Source of the DNA: Desulfobacterales bacterium
GTDB lineage: Bacteria > Desulfobacterota > Desulfobacteria > Desulfobacterales > Desulfosalsimonadaceae
DNA length: 5,405 bases
Assembly (NCBI GenBank): GCA_018399455.1
Contig: JAGYOT010000158.1
Location: forward strand, 1 to 5,405
Direction of reading: 5' to 3'
The stretch's first letter is position 1. Each line of letters begins with the position of its first letter. Below, one piece after another: positions 1 to 4,685 of this stretch. The notes under the pieces are model-generated. The model made no database searches. It saw nothing but the letters and a program-made list of their open reading frames with translations, and was not told the origin of the DNA. A program made the position numbers and the translations under genes.

Positions 1-90
1 ACGATCAAACTCAAGATTCGCCAAGAAGTGAGACAACGCCGGAATAAAAACAACGGGAGAGGTGCGCGAAAAAACAGTCCATATCGAAAA

Positions 91-108
91 CCTATTGATT
101 TTCATAGG
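91..108. terminator. Weak terminator-like hairpin at the end of the TAC operon
   Basis: CCTAT (91-95) and ATAGG (104-108) form a 5-bp stem with an 8-nt loop at the stop codon of the SecB-like gene. On the minus strand it is followed by TTTT; on the plus strand by a T-run at 114-120. The stem is short and AT-rich, so termination in either direction is only possible, not well supported. Confidence 0.2.
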
Positions 109-631
109 GTAAATTTTTTTCTTGACGGGGCAATATAGAATGTCCCCTCGGGGGTCCCCCTCGCGCGGACAAATCCCGATTGCGCGCCAATTGAACCGCA
201 GGCAGCACAACCCGGGGCAGCTGCATGCGGGCACACTGGTTGTTTAACCATTCACGCCAGTATGGCCAAACGTGATAGCTGGCATTTTGCAACGAAAAAG
301 CATCAACACTGGCCTGCTCGAGTGGACCGGACATGGAATATTCCGCCACGAATTCCGCCTCGACAAGAGCTTTGACATCCTCTTTTCCTTCCGGACCCCG
401 CTCATCGATCCAACGTGCCCCAAGCTCGATAAAGACTCGCAAAAGGCGCTTTTCATGGTTCAGCTCTACCACGCTCGATTCCTTGACAAAATGCCGGGTC
501 TGAAAGCTGAGTCCCCCGGCATCATCGTACTTAGGCTCGAAATCGTCCGCACAATGAGCCTGGCAACGCCGCAGATAGACATCCTGAATCTGCAGACAAT
601 CGATAGCTTTCTGCAATTCTTCGCTGATCAT
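92..631 (-). CDS. SecB-like chaperone of a toxin-antitoxin-chaperone (TAC) operon
   Basis: Predicted cytosolic export-type chaperone of 179 residues. In TAC systems the SecB-like protein binds the antitoxin, protects it from aggregation and proteolysis, and so allows it to neutralise the toxin. The SecB fold is suggested by beta-strand-like segments at residues 42-75 (FVKESSVVELN, LLRVFIELGARW) and 86-100, then the family's C-terminal signature at about 119-146: YHVWPYWREWL followed by RMQLPRVVLPAV. This parallels the FPYARE...FPQLNLAPV region of E. coli SecB. Length exceeds E. coli SecB (155 aa) and is close to M. tuberculosis Rv1957. A GTG at 637 is open in frame, but I prefer ATG at 631: AGGAAG (637-642) sits 5 nt upstream and the ATG overlaps the antitoxin stop as ATGA, implying translational coupling. 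Residues 154-179, after the expected end of the fold, look non-conserved and are encoded partly by repeat DNA. A housekeeping SecB is unlikely given the divergence and gene context. Confidence 0.8.
   Translation of the reverse strand: MISEELQKAIDCLQIQDVYLRRCQAHCADDFEPKYDDAGGLSFQTRHFVKESSVVELNHEKRLLRVFIELGARWIDERGPEGKEDVKALVEAEFVAEYSMSGPLEQASVDAFSLQNASYHVWPYWREWLNNQCARMQLPRVVLPAVQLARNRDLSARGGPPRGHSILPRQEKNLPYENQ
114..145 (+). repeat. Left member of an imperfect direct repeat bracketing the TAC operon
   Basis: A run of seven T, then TTGAC (122-126), 11 nt, then GAATGTCC (138-145) preceded by ATAT and a purine. The same arrangement occurs in the same orientation at 1776-1809. This copy lies within the 3' end of the SecB-like gene and is followed by a C/G-rich stretch (144-163) with CCCC and GGGG runs that could pair. 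Confidence 0.5.
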
Positions 632-1170
632 GCACACTTCCTGTATCCCGTCTCACGATCGGGGCATGAAGACGAAACGACGGTCAAAGTATGAGGTTGC
701 GTAGAGGGCGGAACCGCTACAGCATCCGACCAATGCGGATCGCTTGTCTCAAGCCCGGCCCGGCGCCGCAGGTAATCCAGCGCTTCGGGCATGTCCGCAG
801 CCAGCCGCATCAACCGATCCATCGCGTCGGACTGAGCCACGTCGTCCGATTCGTACTTGGAAAAAGCCACCGGTCCGCCGCCGAAAATTCGCGCCGCGAC
901 AGCCTGTTTAAGCCTCAGTCGTTTCCGCAGGGCTCGAACTTCGGCACCGCTGAGCAAGCCGTCAACGCGCTTTTTAAAGGCAACCATGGCGCGTTTGTTG
1001 GCTCGCAACTGATCAGGGCCCGCTTGCTCGCTTCCGCAAGCATCACACACCGAATAATGCAGATCGAGCTCAGTCGTCTTTCCCTTATATTCCACAGGAT
1101 TTTTGCCAACCTGCGGGCGCAGACACCCCTCACCGCAAACAGGGCAGATTTTTTCATGCTTATCCATCAT
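628..1170 (-). CDS. mqsA: MqsA-family antitoxin with YgiT-type zinc finger, HTH and C-terminal extension
   Basis: Predicted type II antitoxin and autorepressor of 180 residues. The N-terminal domain has two Cys pairs, CPVC at residues 9-12 and CDAC at 42-45, as in the zinc-binding toxin-neutralising domain of MqsA. Residues about 72-125 form an Xre/Cro-like HTH: LSGAEVRALRKRL, then KQAVAARIFGGG and VAFSKYES, which corresponds to the MqsA recognition-helix region. Residues 126-140 (MPEALDYLRRRAG) resemble the usual end of the domain. A further 40 residues follow, including SDPHWSDAVAV and a Ser/Thr/Pro-rich stretch. E. coli MqsA (131 aa) lacks this. In TAC antitoxins such an extension is the chaperone-addiction region, so I infer that role here. 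The start at 1170 has GAGGGAG 7 nt upstream; the next codon is also ATG (1167), so the start is uncertain by one residue. It lies 12 nt after the toxin gene and overlaps the chaperone gene by 4 nt. Confidence 0.87.
   Translation of the reverse strand: MMDKHEKICPVCGEGCLRPQVGKNPVEYKGKTTELDLHYSVCDACGSEQAGPDQLRANKRAMVAFKKRVDGLLSGAEVRALRKRLRLKQAVAARIFGGGPVAFSKYESDDVAQSDAMDRLMRLAADMPEALDYLRRRAGLETSDPHWSDAVAVPPSTQPHTLTVVSSSCPDRETGYRKCA
637..642 (-). promoter_or_regulatory. Ribosome binding site deciding the SecB-like start
   Basis: AGGAAG on the minus strand, 5 nt before ATG 631 and inside the end of mqsA. It overlaps the alternative GTG start at 637 (they share a base), so that GTG cannot be served by it. 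It therefore supports the ATG that forms an ATGA overlap with the mqsA stop. Confidence 0.65.
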
Positions 1171-1177
1171 GGCCGTT

Positions 1178-1184
1178 CTCCCTC
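1178..1184 (-). promoter_or_regulatory. Ribosome binding site of mqsA, overlapping the mqsR stop
   Basis: GAGGGAG on the minus strand lies 7 nt before the mqsA ATG. It shares bases with the mqsR stop codon (TGAGGGAG), so ribosomes terminating on the toxin reach the antitoxin's binding site directly. It is a strong SD, in contrast to the absent SD of mqsR. This fits antitoxin being made in excess of toxin. Confidence 0.7.
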
Positions 1185-1608
1185 AGGTTGAAAGGTGGCA
1201 GGATACCAGCAGCAGAATGGCCCCGGATTTACCAATGGCAAACTTGAGGTAGTACGCCATTGCGATATTCCTGTTAGCTGTGGGCACCCATTCCTGGCGC
1301 GTCAGCACATAAGCATCGCTCGCCGCCCAGGGTCCGTCAGGCTTTTGCTGGCACCACTCCGCGCCAAGAAAGCGTCCCTTGGTAAGCGTCTCACGCAGAA
1401 GCAATACAAGATAACTGCCGTCCAAAGCCAATTGTTGCAGATCAGCAATACACTTTCTAGTCCAAGGACAAACAGCTCCATCACCCGCATTATTGAGCAG
1501 CTCAAAAACTTCCTCTAGCGGATAAAGAGGGCCACCGGGGATGGCTCGCGCCTCTCCATCTCGAGGTAGAGTACCAGCATATCGACTGACGACCTTAACA
1601 CTTACCAT
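1183..1608 (-). CDS. mqsR: MqsR-family toxin (putative mRNA interferase)
   Basis: Predicted toxin of 141 residues, first gene of the TAC operon. MqsR toxins are ribosome-independent endoribonucleases of RelE/BrnT-like fold that cut mRNA, typically at GCU/GCA sites in E. coli. Similarity is clearest in the C-terminal half: GAEWCQQKPDGPW and DAYVLTR (about 82-104), then YYLKFAIG and ILLLVSCHLS (119-140). These parallel the W..DVYRP and VYLKI...LIVSF segments of E. coli MqsR. Residue Y120 matches the position of catalytic Y81. Equivalents of E. coli K56 and Q68 are not obvious, so the active site may differ. Residues 28-75 (LYPLEEVFELL to YLVLLLRETL) fit the N-terminal helix and first strand. 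It is longer than E. coli MqsR (98 aa), chiefly at the N-terminus. ATG 1608 is the only plausible start: an in-frame TGA lies 4 codons upstream and no ATG, GTG or TTG follows nearby. No Shine-Dalgarno is visible. Family assignment relies on motifs plus the adjacent MqsA. Confidence 0.77.
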   Translation of the reverse strand: MVSVKVVSRYAGTLPRDGEARAIPGGPLYPLEEVFELLNNAGDGAVCPWTRKCIADLQQLALDGSYLVLLLRETLTKGRFLGAEWCQQKPDGPWAASDAYVLTRQEWVPTANRNIAMAYYLKFAIGKSGAILLLVSCHLST

Positions 1609-1616
1609 AATGGTAA
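1602..1616. promoter_or_regulatory. Palindromic operator candidate over the mqsR start codon
   Basis: TTACCATAATGGTAA is a perfect inverted repeat with 7-bp arms around one central base. It contains the mqsR ATG (1606-1608) and a -10-like hexamer. MqsA-type antitoxins bind short palindromes in their own promoter (ACCT-spacer-AGGT in E. coli). The ACC/GGT half-site core here is similar but not identical. Its position makes it the natural binding site for the HTH of the adjacent antitoxin. The symmetry is directly visible; the function is inferred. Confidence 0.6.
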
Positions 1617-1638
1617 ATCAATCATTGCTTTTTTTCAA
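1610..1638 (-). promoter_or_regulatory. Candidate sigma-70-type promoter of the TAC operon
   Basis: On the minus strand TTGAAA (1633-1638, 5 of 6 to the -35 consensus) is followed after exactly 17 nt by TACCAT (1610-1615, 4 of 6 to the -10 consensus). The -10 box is one arm of the palindrome, so repressor binding would block polymerase. Transcription would start within a few bases of the ATG, implying a leaderless or nearly leaderless toxin message. An alternative is TTGTCC with a weaker -10 about 12 nt further upstream, which would leave a short leader. Confidence 0.4.
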
Positions 1639-1775
1639 GTAGGGACAATGTTCAGCAAAGCCTCTACAATCCGCTCAGCCGGAATCGTAAGCTTGGATAA
1701 GGAATGAAAGGGTGCTCGGGCGCGGTGCGCCTGAATATGCCCAAACATGCTAACAGACTGTTTTTATAAGGAAGA

Positions 1776-1809
1776 TTTTTTCTATTGACTTTAGGGATAT
1801 GGAATGTCC
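1776..1809 (+). repeat. Right member of the imperfect direct repeat bracketing the TAC operon
   Basis: Six T, then TTGAC (1785-1789), 12 nt, then GAATGTCC (1802-1809) preceded by ATATG. The ATAT-purine-GAATGTCC block matches the copy at 114-145 apart from one base. The two lie 1662 bases apart with all three TAC genes between them, except that the left copy cuts into the end of the third gene. Possibly ends of a mobile unit or a shared insertion target; also possibly chance similarity. Confidence 0.5.
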
Positions 1810-1949
1810 TGCTCTGAGTGACTGCAGAATACCTGATACCCTGCGGTAAGTAAATTTATTTATTTATTATTTGCCAATGATTGATTGTTTGCCTCACAAC
1901 GATGAGTCAACAAGTCACCTGCGTCCCCGTAGGCCTCACTTCAGGTTTA

Positions 1950-2025
1950 GATTTAACCCCAAGCCCCGGTTTAGGGTGTTGATCCGCGAAGATCCGCGTG
2001 AATCAGATGTTATCCGTGTACCATT
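1950..2025 (+). repeat. 96-base-spaced near-tandem repeat, copy 1
   Basis: Starts GATTTAACCCC and ends GTACCATT. Compared with copy 2 it differs by about 7 substitutions and one base insertion over 76 positions. From 1981 it is built of consecutive 10-mers: GATCCGCGAA, GATCCGCGTG, AATCAGATGT, TATCCGTGTA. AACC and GGTT near the left end could form a short stem. A linker carrying TTTTGATTTAA follows (2030-2040), and that sequence recurs at the start of copy 2 (2042-2052). Confidence 0.85.
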
Positions 2026-2045
2026 AAGGTTTTGATTTAAGTTTT

Positions 2046-2120
2046 GATTTAACCCAAGTCCTGGTTTAGGATGTTGATCCGCGAGGATCCGCGCGCATCA
2101 GATGTTATCCGCGTACCATT
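2046..2120 (+). repeat. 96-base-spaced near-tandem repeat, copy 2
   Basis: Second copy of the unit at 1950-2025. The same 10-mer register is kept: GATCCGCGAG (2076), GATCCGCGCG (2086), CATCAGATGT (2096) and TATCCGCGTA (2106). The differences from copy 1 are mainly transitions, suggesting an old duplication that is drifting neutrally. Confidence 0.85.
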
Positions 2121-2157
2121 CAGCTCTTGGATTTAAGTTCAAAAGCAATAGAACGCG

Positions 2158-2178
2158 GTCAAAGGCATAATGAGCCGC
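2158..2178 (+). repeat. 21-base direct repeat, left copy
   Basis: Begins GTCAAAGGCATAAT and ends GCCGC; matches 2286-2306 at 19 of 21 positions. The two copies are offset by 128 bases and enclose an imperfect palindrome. They may be terminal direct repeats of a small inserted unit. Confidence 0.7.
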
Positions 2179-2265
2179 TGATAAAGTCTGATAAGGTCTG
2201 ATGTTGAAAAACCAAGGACCAGAGCTTTAGATCTTATCAGCAGTGATCAGATTGCATCGGCGGCT
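2173..2265. repeat. Long imperfect palindrome with 10-base periodic left arm
   Basis: Nested pairing segments are AGCCGCTGAT (2173-2182) with ATCGGCGGCT (2256-2265, 9 of 10 bp), TCTGAT (2187-2192) with ATCAGA (2246-2251), and CTGAT (2198-2202) with ATCAG (2236-2240). An outer-loop AAAAACCAA (2207-2215) also finds an exact inverse at 2274-2282. The left arm contains CTGATAAAGT, CTGATAAGGT and CTGATGTTGA in strict 10-base register. It could form a cruciform or an RNA hairpin; it looks like a miniature element or REP-like structure, but no family is recognised. Confidence 0.5.
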
Positions 2266-2285
2266 AAATAAGGTTGGTTTTTAAA

Positions 2286-2306
2286 GTCAAAGGCATAATT
2301 GGCCGC
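2286..2306 (+). repeat. 21-base direct repeat, right copy
   Basis: Begins GTCAAAGGCATAATT and ends GCCGC; 19 of 21 identical to 2158-2178. It directly abuts the third partial copy of the 96-base repeat, so the 2158-2306 block looks nested inside that array. Confidence 0.7.
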
Positions 2307-2350
2307 GATGTATCCGCGTACCATTAAAATTTTTGACTTAACCCCAGGCC
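2306..2350 (+). repeat. Third, partial and permuted copy of the 96-base repeat
   Basis: Carries CGATGTATCCGCGTACCATTA, then TTTTTGACTTAACCCCAGGCC after a short linker. This is the right end of the unit followed by the left end of the next, as expected if it were the junction of two tandem units. It ends just beyond the rmlC stop codon. The intervening 2121-2305 stretch interrupts the array. Confidence 0.65.
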
Positions 2351-2351
2351 T

Positions 2352-2378
2352 AGAGCTACTTCTCAAAGAAAAAGCTCT
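2352..2378. terminator. Hairpin over the rmlC stop codon, possible end of the rml transcript
   Basis: AGAGCT (2352-2357) pairs with AGCTCT (2373-2378), and TTCT (2360-2363) with AGAA (2367-2370), giving 6 + 4 bp around a 2x2 mismatch and a 3-nt loop. It overlaps the last codons and stop of rmlC. No U-tract follows directly on the minus strand, so intrinsic termination is doubtful; a 3'-end stabilising hairpin is equally possible. Confidence 0.25.
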
Positions 2379-2908
2379 GCGGTTTTAAAACTGACTCCCT
2401 GAGAATCTTTCCCGGAAAGTTTTGGTGTCTCGTCAAAAGGCCATTCGATGGCGATATCGGGATCGTCCCAGCTTATACACCGTTCATGCTCCGGTGCGTA
2501 ATAATCCGTTGTCTTATATAAAAACTCCGCAACATCCGATAGCACAAGAAAACCGTGGGCGAACCCCTCCGGGACCCACAATTGCCGTTTATTGGCAGCG
2601 GACAGAATAACCCCTACCCATTGGCCAAAAGTGGGACTCGATTTGCGGATATCTACCGCCACGTCAAACACTTCCCCTACTGTGCAACGGACCAGCTTGC
2701 CTTGCGGTTGCTCGATCTGGTAATGAAGCCCGCGGAGCACTCCTTTTACCGAGCGGGAATGATTGTCCTGCACAAATACCTGATCCAGGCCGGTGGCCGT
2801 TGCCCACTGACGCTGGTTGAAACTTTCATAAAAAAAGCCCCTGTCATCGCCGAAAACCTTGGGTTCGACGATAAGCACATCCGGGATATCCGTAGCGATT
2901 ACGTTCAT
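2363..2908 (-). CDS. rmlC: dTDP-4-dehydrorhamnose 3,5-epimerase RmlC
   Basis: Cytosolic cupin enzyme of 181 residues, the normal family length. It converts dTDP-4-keto-6-deoxy-D-glucose to dTDP-4-keto-L-rhamnose by epimerising C3 and C5. Family landmarks are visible: [11 protein letters not shown] (20-30), FVQDNHSRS (45-53), the substrate-binding VLRGLHYQ with the catalytic base at His62, [11 protein letters not shown] (78-88), [10 protein letters not shown] (111-120), YKTTDYY with Tyr131, and Asp168, which by family alignment should form the dyad with His62. The ATG overlaps the rmlA stop codon as ATGA, so translation is probably coupled. It is the last gene of the rml unit. No frameshift or missing catalytic residue is seen. 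Confidence 0.97.
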   Translation of the reverse strand: MNVIATDIPDVLIVEPKVFGDDRGFFYESFNQRQWATATGLDQVFVQDNHSRSVKGVLRGLHYQIEQPQGKLVRCTVGEVFDVAVDIRKSSPTFGQWVGVILSAANKRQLWVPEGFAHGFLVLSDVAEFLYKTTDYYAPEHERCISWDDPDIAIEWPFDETPKLSGKDSQGVSFKTAELFL

Positions 2909-3786
2909 AACGGAATATCCTTGAGAACCATTTCCAGATAGCTGCGGTATCCCGATTTCGGGGTATCGTTGATGATTTTTTCAAAACCGGCCTGATCGAC
3001 AAAGCCCTTGTGCAGGGCAATCTCTTCAAGGCAGGCTATTTTCAGTCCCTGCCGGGTTTCAAGGGTGCCGATAAAGTGGCTGGCCTCCAGCAAACTCTCA
3101 TGTGTGCCGGTATCCAGCCAGGCGATGCCACGGCCCAGTTTTTCTACCCGCAATGCCCCACGCCGCAAATATTCCAGATTGACGTCGGTGATCTCCAATT
3201 CCCCCCGCGGTGACGGCTTGAGATTTTTGGTGACTTCCACAATATCAGCGCCGTAAAGATAAAGACCAGGCACGGCATAATGTGATTTGGGTTTGGCCGG
3301 CTTTTCCTCTATGGAAAGAACCTTCCCGCCCTTATCGAACTCCACGACACCATATCGTTCCGGATCATGGACGGGATAGCCGAAGACCATGGCACCATCA
3401 GTGAAATTATTCGTGATGGTGTCGAGACCCATCTTGCCGTAAAAAATGTTATCCCCGAGAATCAGACACACCGGATCGCCATTGATAAATTCCTCGCCCA
3501 CCAGAAATGCCTGAGCGATCCCCTTGGGCTCCGGCTGAACAGCGTAACTCAATCGAATGCCGAAACGGCTTCCATCTCCAAGCAGCGCTTCGAAACGAGG
3601 GGTATCCTGCGGTGTCGAAATAATCAGAATATCGTTGATCCCGGCCAGCATAAGCGTGGACAGCGGATAGTAAATCATCGGTTTGTCATAGACCGGTTGC
3701 AGCTGTTTGCTGGCCACCAAGGTCAATGGATAAAGACGGCTGCCTGCACCACCGGCCAGCACGATACCCTTGCGGATTCCTGTCAT
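2905..3786 (-). CDS. rmlA: Glucose-1-phosphate thymidylyltransferase RmlA
   Basis: First pathway enzyme, 293 residues, full family length. It joins dTTP and glucose-1-phosphate to give dTDP-glucose and pyrophosphate, and is usually feedback-inhibited by dTDP-L-rhamnose. The nucleotidyltransferase signature is [13 protein letters not shown] (10-22). The lysine-containing block [20 protein letters not shown] follows (26-45). Metal-binding aspartates are expected at Asp112 in LGDNIFYG and Asp225 in [27 protein letters not shown] (160-176) and [10 protein letters not shown] (194-203) are the sugar-binding region typical of the long RmlA type. ATG 3786 lies 1 nt after the rmlD stop with AGAGGGG shortly upstream inside rmlD. 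It overlaps rmlC by 4 nt. The motif set separates it from GalU and RffH only partly: RffH is the close paralogue, but the rmlBDAC context favours RmlA. Confidence 0.97.
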   Translation of the reverse strand: MTGIRKGIVLAGGAGSRLYPLTLVASKQLQPVYDKPMIYYPLSTLMLAGINDILIISTPQDTPRFEALLGDGSRFGIRLSYAVQPEPKGIAQAFLVGEEFINGDPVCLILGDNIFYGKMGLDTITNNFTDGAMVFGYPVHDPERYGVVEFDKGGKVLSIEEKPAKPKSHYAVPGLYLYGADIVEVTKNLKPSPRGELEITDVNLEYLRRGALRVEKLGRGIAWLDTGTHESLLEASHFIGTLETRQGLKIACLEEIALHKGFVDQAGFEKIINDTPKSGYRSYLEMVLKDIPL

Positions 3787-3787
3787 G

Positions 3788-4684
3788 TCAACCCCTCTCG
3801 TTTTTAAAATAATTAGTCAGGCTGTCACGCCAATGGGGTACCGTGGCACCCGTGGCATGACGATATTTATCCTTGCAAAGGACGGAATAAGCAGGTCGCG
3901 GCGCCGGTAATGGATAATCGGCGGTGCCGATAGGCACGACACGGGTTGCCTTGATCGGCTCGCCAGCTGCACGGGCTTCGGCTAAAATCGCTTCGGCAAA
4001 CCCATGCCAACTACAGGTACCCTCGTTGGAAAAATGGTAGAGGCCATAAGGTATCTCCCCACCTTGCCTTTCGAGATCAAGTAGATTGAAAACAGCGCGC
4101 GCCAGATCGCCCGTAAAGGTCGGCGAACCAATCTGGTCCGCAACCACGCGAAGCTCTTCGCGCTCTTTCCCCAGACGCACCATGGTTTCGACAAAATTCT
4201 TGCCGCCAGGGCCATAAAGCCAACTGGTGCGCAGGATAAAGTATTTCTCCAGCCCCGATGCGACAATGGCCTTCTCCCCGGCAAGTTTACTGCGACCGTA
4301 AACCGACAGCGGCCCTGTTGCATCCGTTTCGCGGTTGGCTTTATCCACATCACCCGGGAAAACATAGTCGGTGGAGATATGCACCAAGGTCGCGCCCAGC
4401 TCCCGGGCAACCGTTGCCAAGTTCCCTGGCCCCTCACCGTTGAGGCGAAAAGCGGCATCAACTTCCGATTCGCAGCCATCCACATTGGTATAGGCCGCGC
4501 AGTTGACAATGACATGCGGCTTTATTTTCCGAAGGATGGCTGCAACAAGACCTGAATCCGTCACATCAAATTCCGGCCGGGTCAAACAGCGAACATCATA
4601 CGCTTCAGATACCGTTTTTTTGATAGCCTGAGCCAGCATCCCCCTTGCGCCGACGAGAGCCAAAATCATCGGAGTATGTTTCAT
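3788..4684 (-). CDS. rmlD: dTDP-4-dehydrorhamnose reductase RmlD
   Basis: Last pathway enzyme, an extended short-chain dehydrogenase of 298 residues. It reduces dTDP-4-keto-L-rhamnose to dTDP-L-rhamnose with NADPH or NADH. The N-terminal Rossmann loop appears as [12 protein letters not shown] (10-21); NCAAYTNVD (61-69) and [11 protein letters not shown] (101-111) are family blocks. The catalytic set is Thr105 with YGRSK (Tyr129, Lys133). [22 protein letters not shown] and GLYHFSN in the C-terminal half fit the substrate-binding domain. The frame stays open 39 codons further upstream to 4801, but that would overlap rmlB by over 100 bases. ATG 4684 gives the family length, begins just before the Rossmann strand and lies 1 nt after the rmlB stop (TGATATG). 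A GGGGCG about 7 nt upstream is a weak SD. Confidence 0.96.
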   Translation of the reverse strand: MKHTPMILALVGARGMLAQAIKKTVSEAYDVRCLTRPEFDVTDSGLVAAILRKIKPHVIVNCAAYTNVDGCESEVDAAFRLNGEGPGNLATVARELGATLVHISTDYVFPGDVDKANRETDATGPLSVYGRSKLAGEKAIVASGLEKYFILRTSWLYGPGGKNFVETMVRLGKEREELRVVADQIGSPTFTGDLARAVFNLLDLERQGGEIPYGLYHFSNEGTCSWHGFAEAILAEARAAGEPIKATRVVPIGTADYPLPAPRPAYSVLCKDKYRHATGATVPHWRDSLTNYFKNERG

Positions 4685-4685
4685 A

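Larger units (their letters stand above)
1617..2362. other. Gene-free, repeat-rich intergenic region between rmlC and mqsR
   Basis: No open frame with a plausible start, SD and protein-like composition was found on either strand. Contents from left to right are: the TAC promoter region; a small GGCGC/GCGCC hairpin (1719-1731); the right direct repeat; an AT-rich run built on TTTA/TTAT (about 1852-1870); two near-tandem copies of a 75-base repeat; paired 21-base repeats around a long palindrome; and a third partial repeat copy ending next to rmlC. The density of diverged repeats suggests a decayed mobile or expansion-prone element rather than regulatory DNA of a single gene. Confidence 0.7.

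Noticed and set aside
1..138. Two plus-strand frames open from the left edge (one ending at a TAG at 136-138, another at a TAA at 45-47), possibly the C-terminus of a gene entering from the left.
   Set aside because: Both are too short and carry no recognisable motif; the longer one would overlap the 3' end of the SecB-like gene. I cannot choose between them or exclude chance.
122..145. Plus-strand sigma-70 promoter at TTGACG followed by TATAGA.
   Set aside because: The candidate boxes are only a few bases apart, far below a usable spacer, and no plus-strand gene follows.
272..1191. Plus-strand open frames of 140 and 166 codons opposite the SecB-like and MqsA genes.
   Set aside because: They are antisense to genes with clear family motifs and encode Arg/Ser/Pro-rich products with no recognisable domain.
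1719..1731. GGCGC/GCGCC hairpin as a terminator.
   Set aside because: Only 5 bp, no following T-run on either strand, and no gene ends next to it.
1950..2350. CRISPR array.
   Set aside because: The repeats are long (about 75 bases), diverged, only two full copies, with no uniform spacers and no cas genes nearby.
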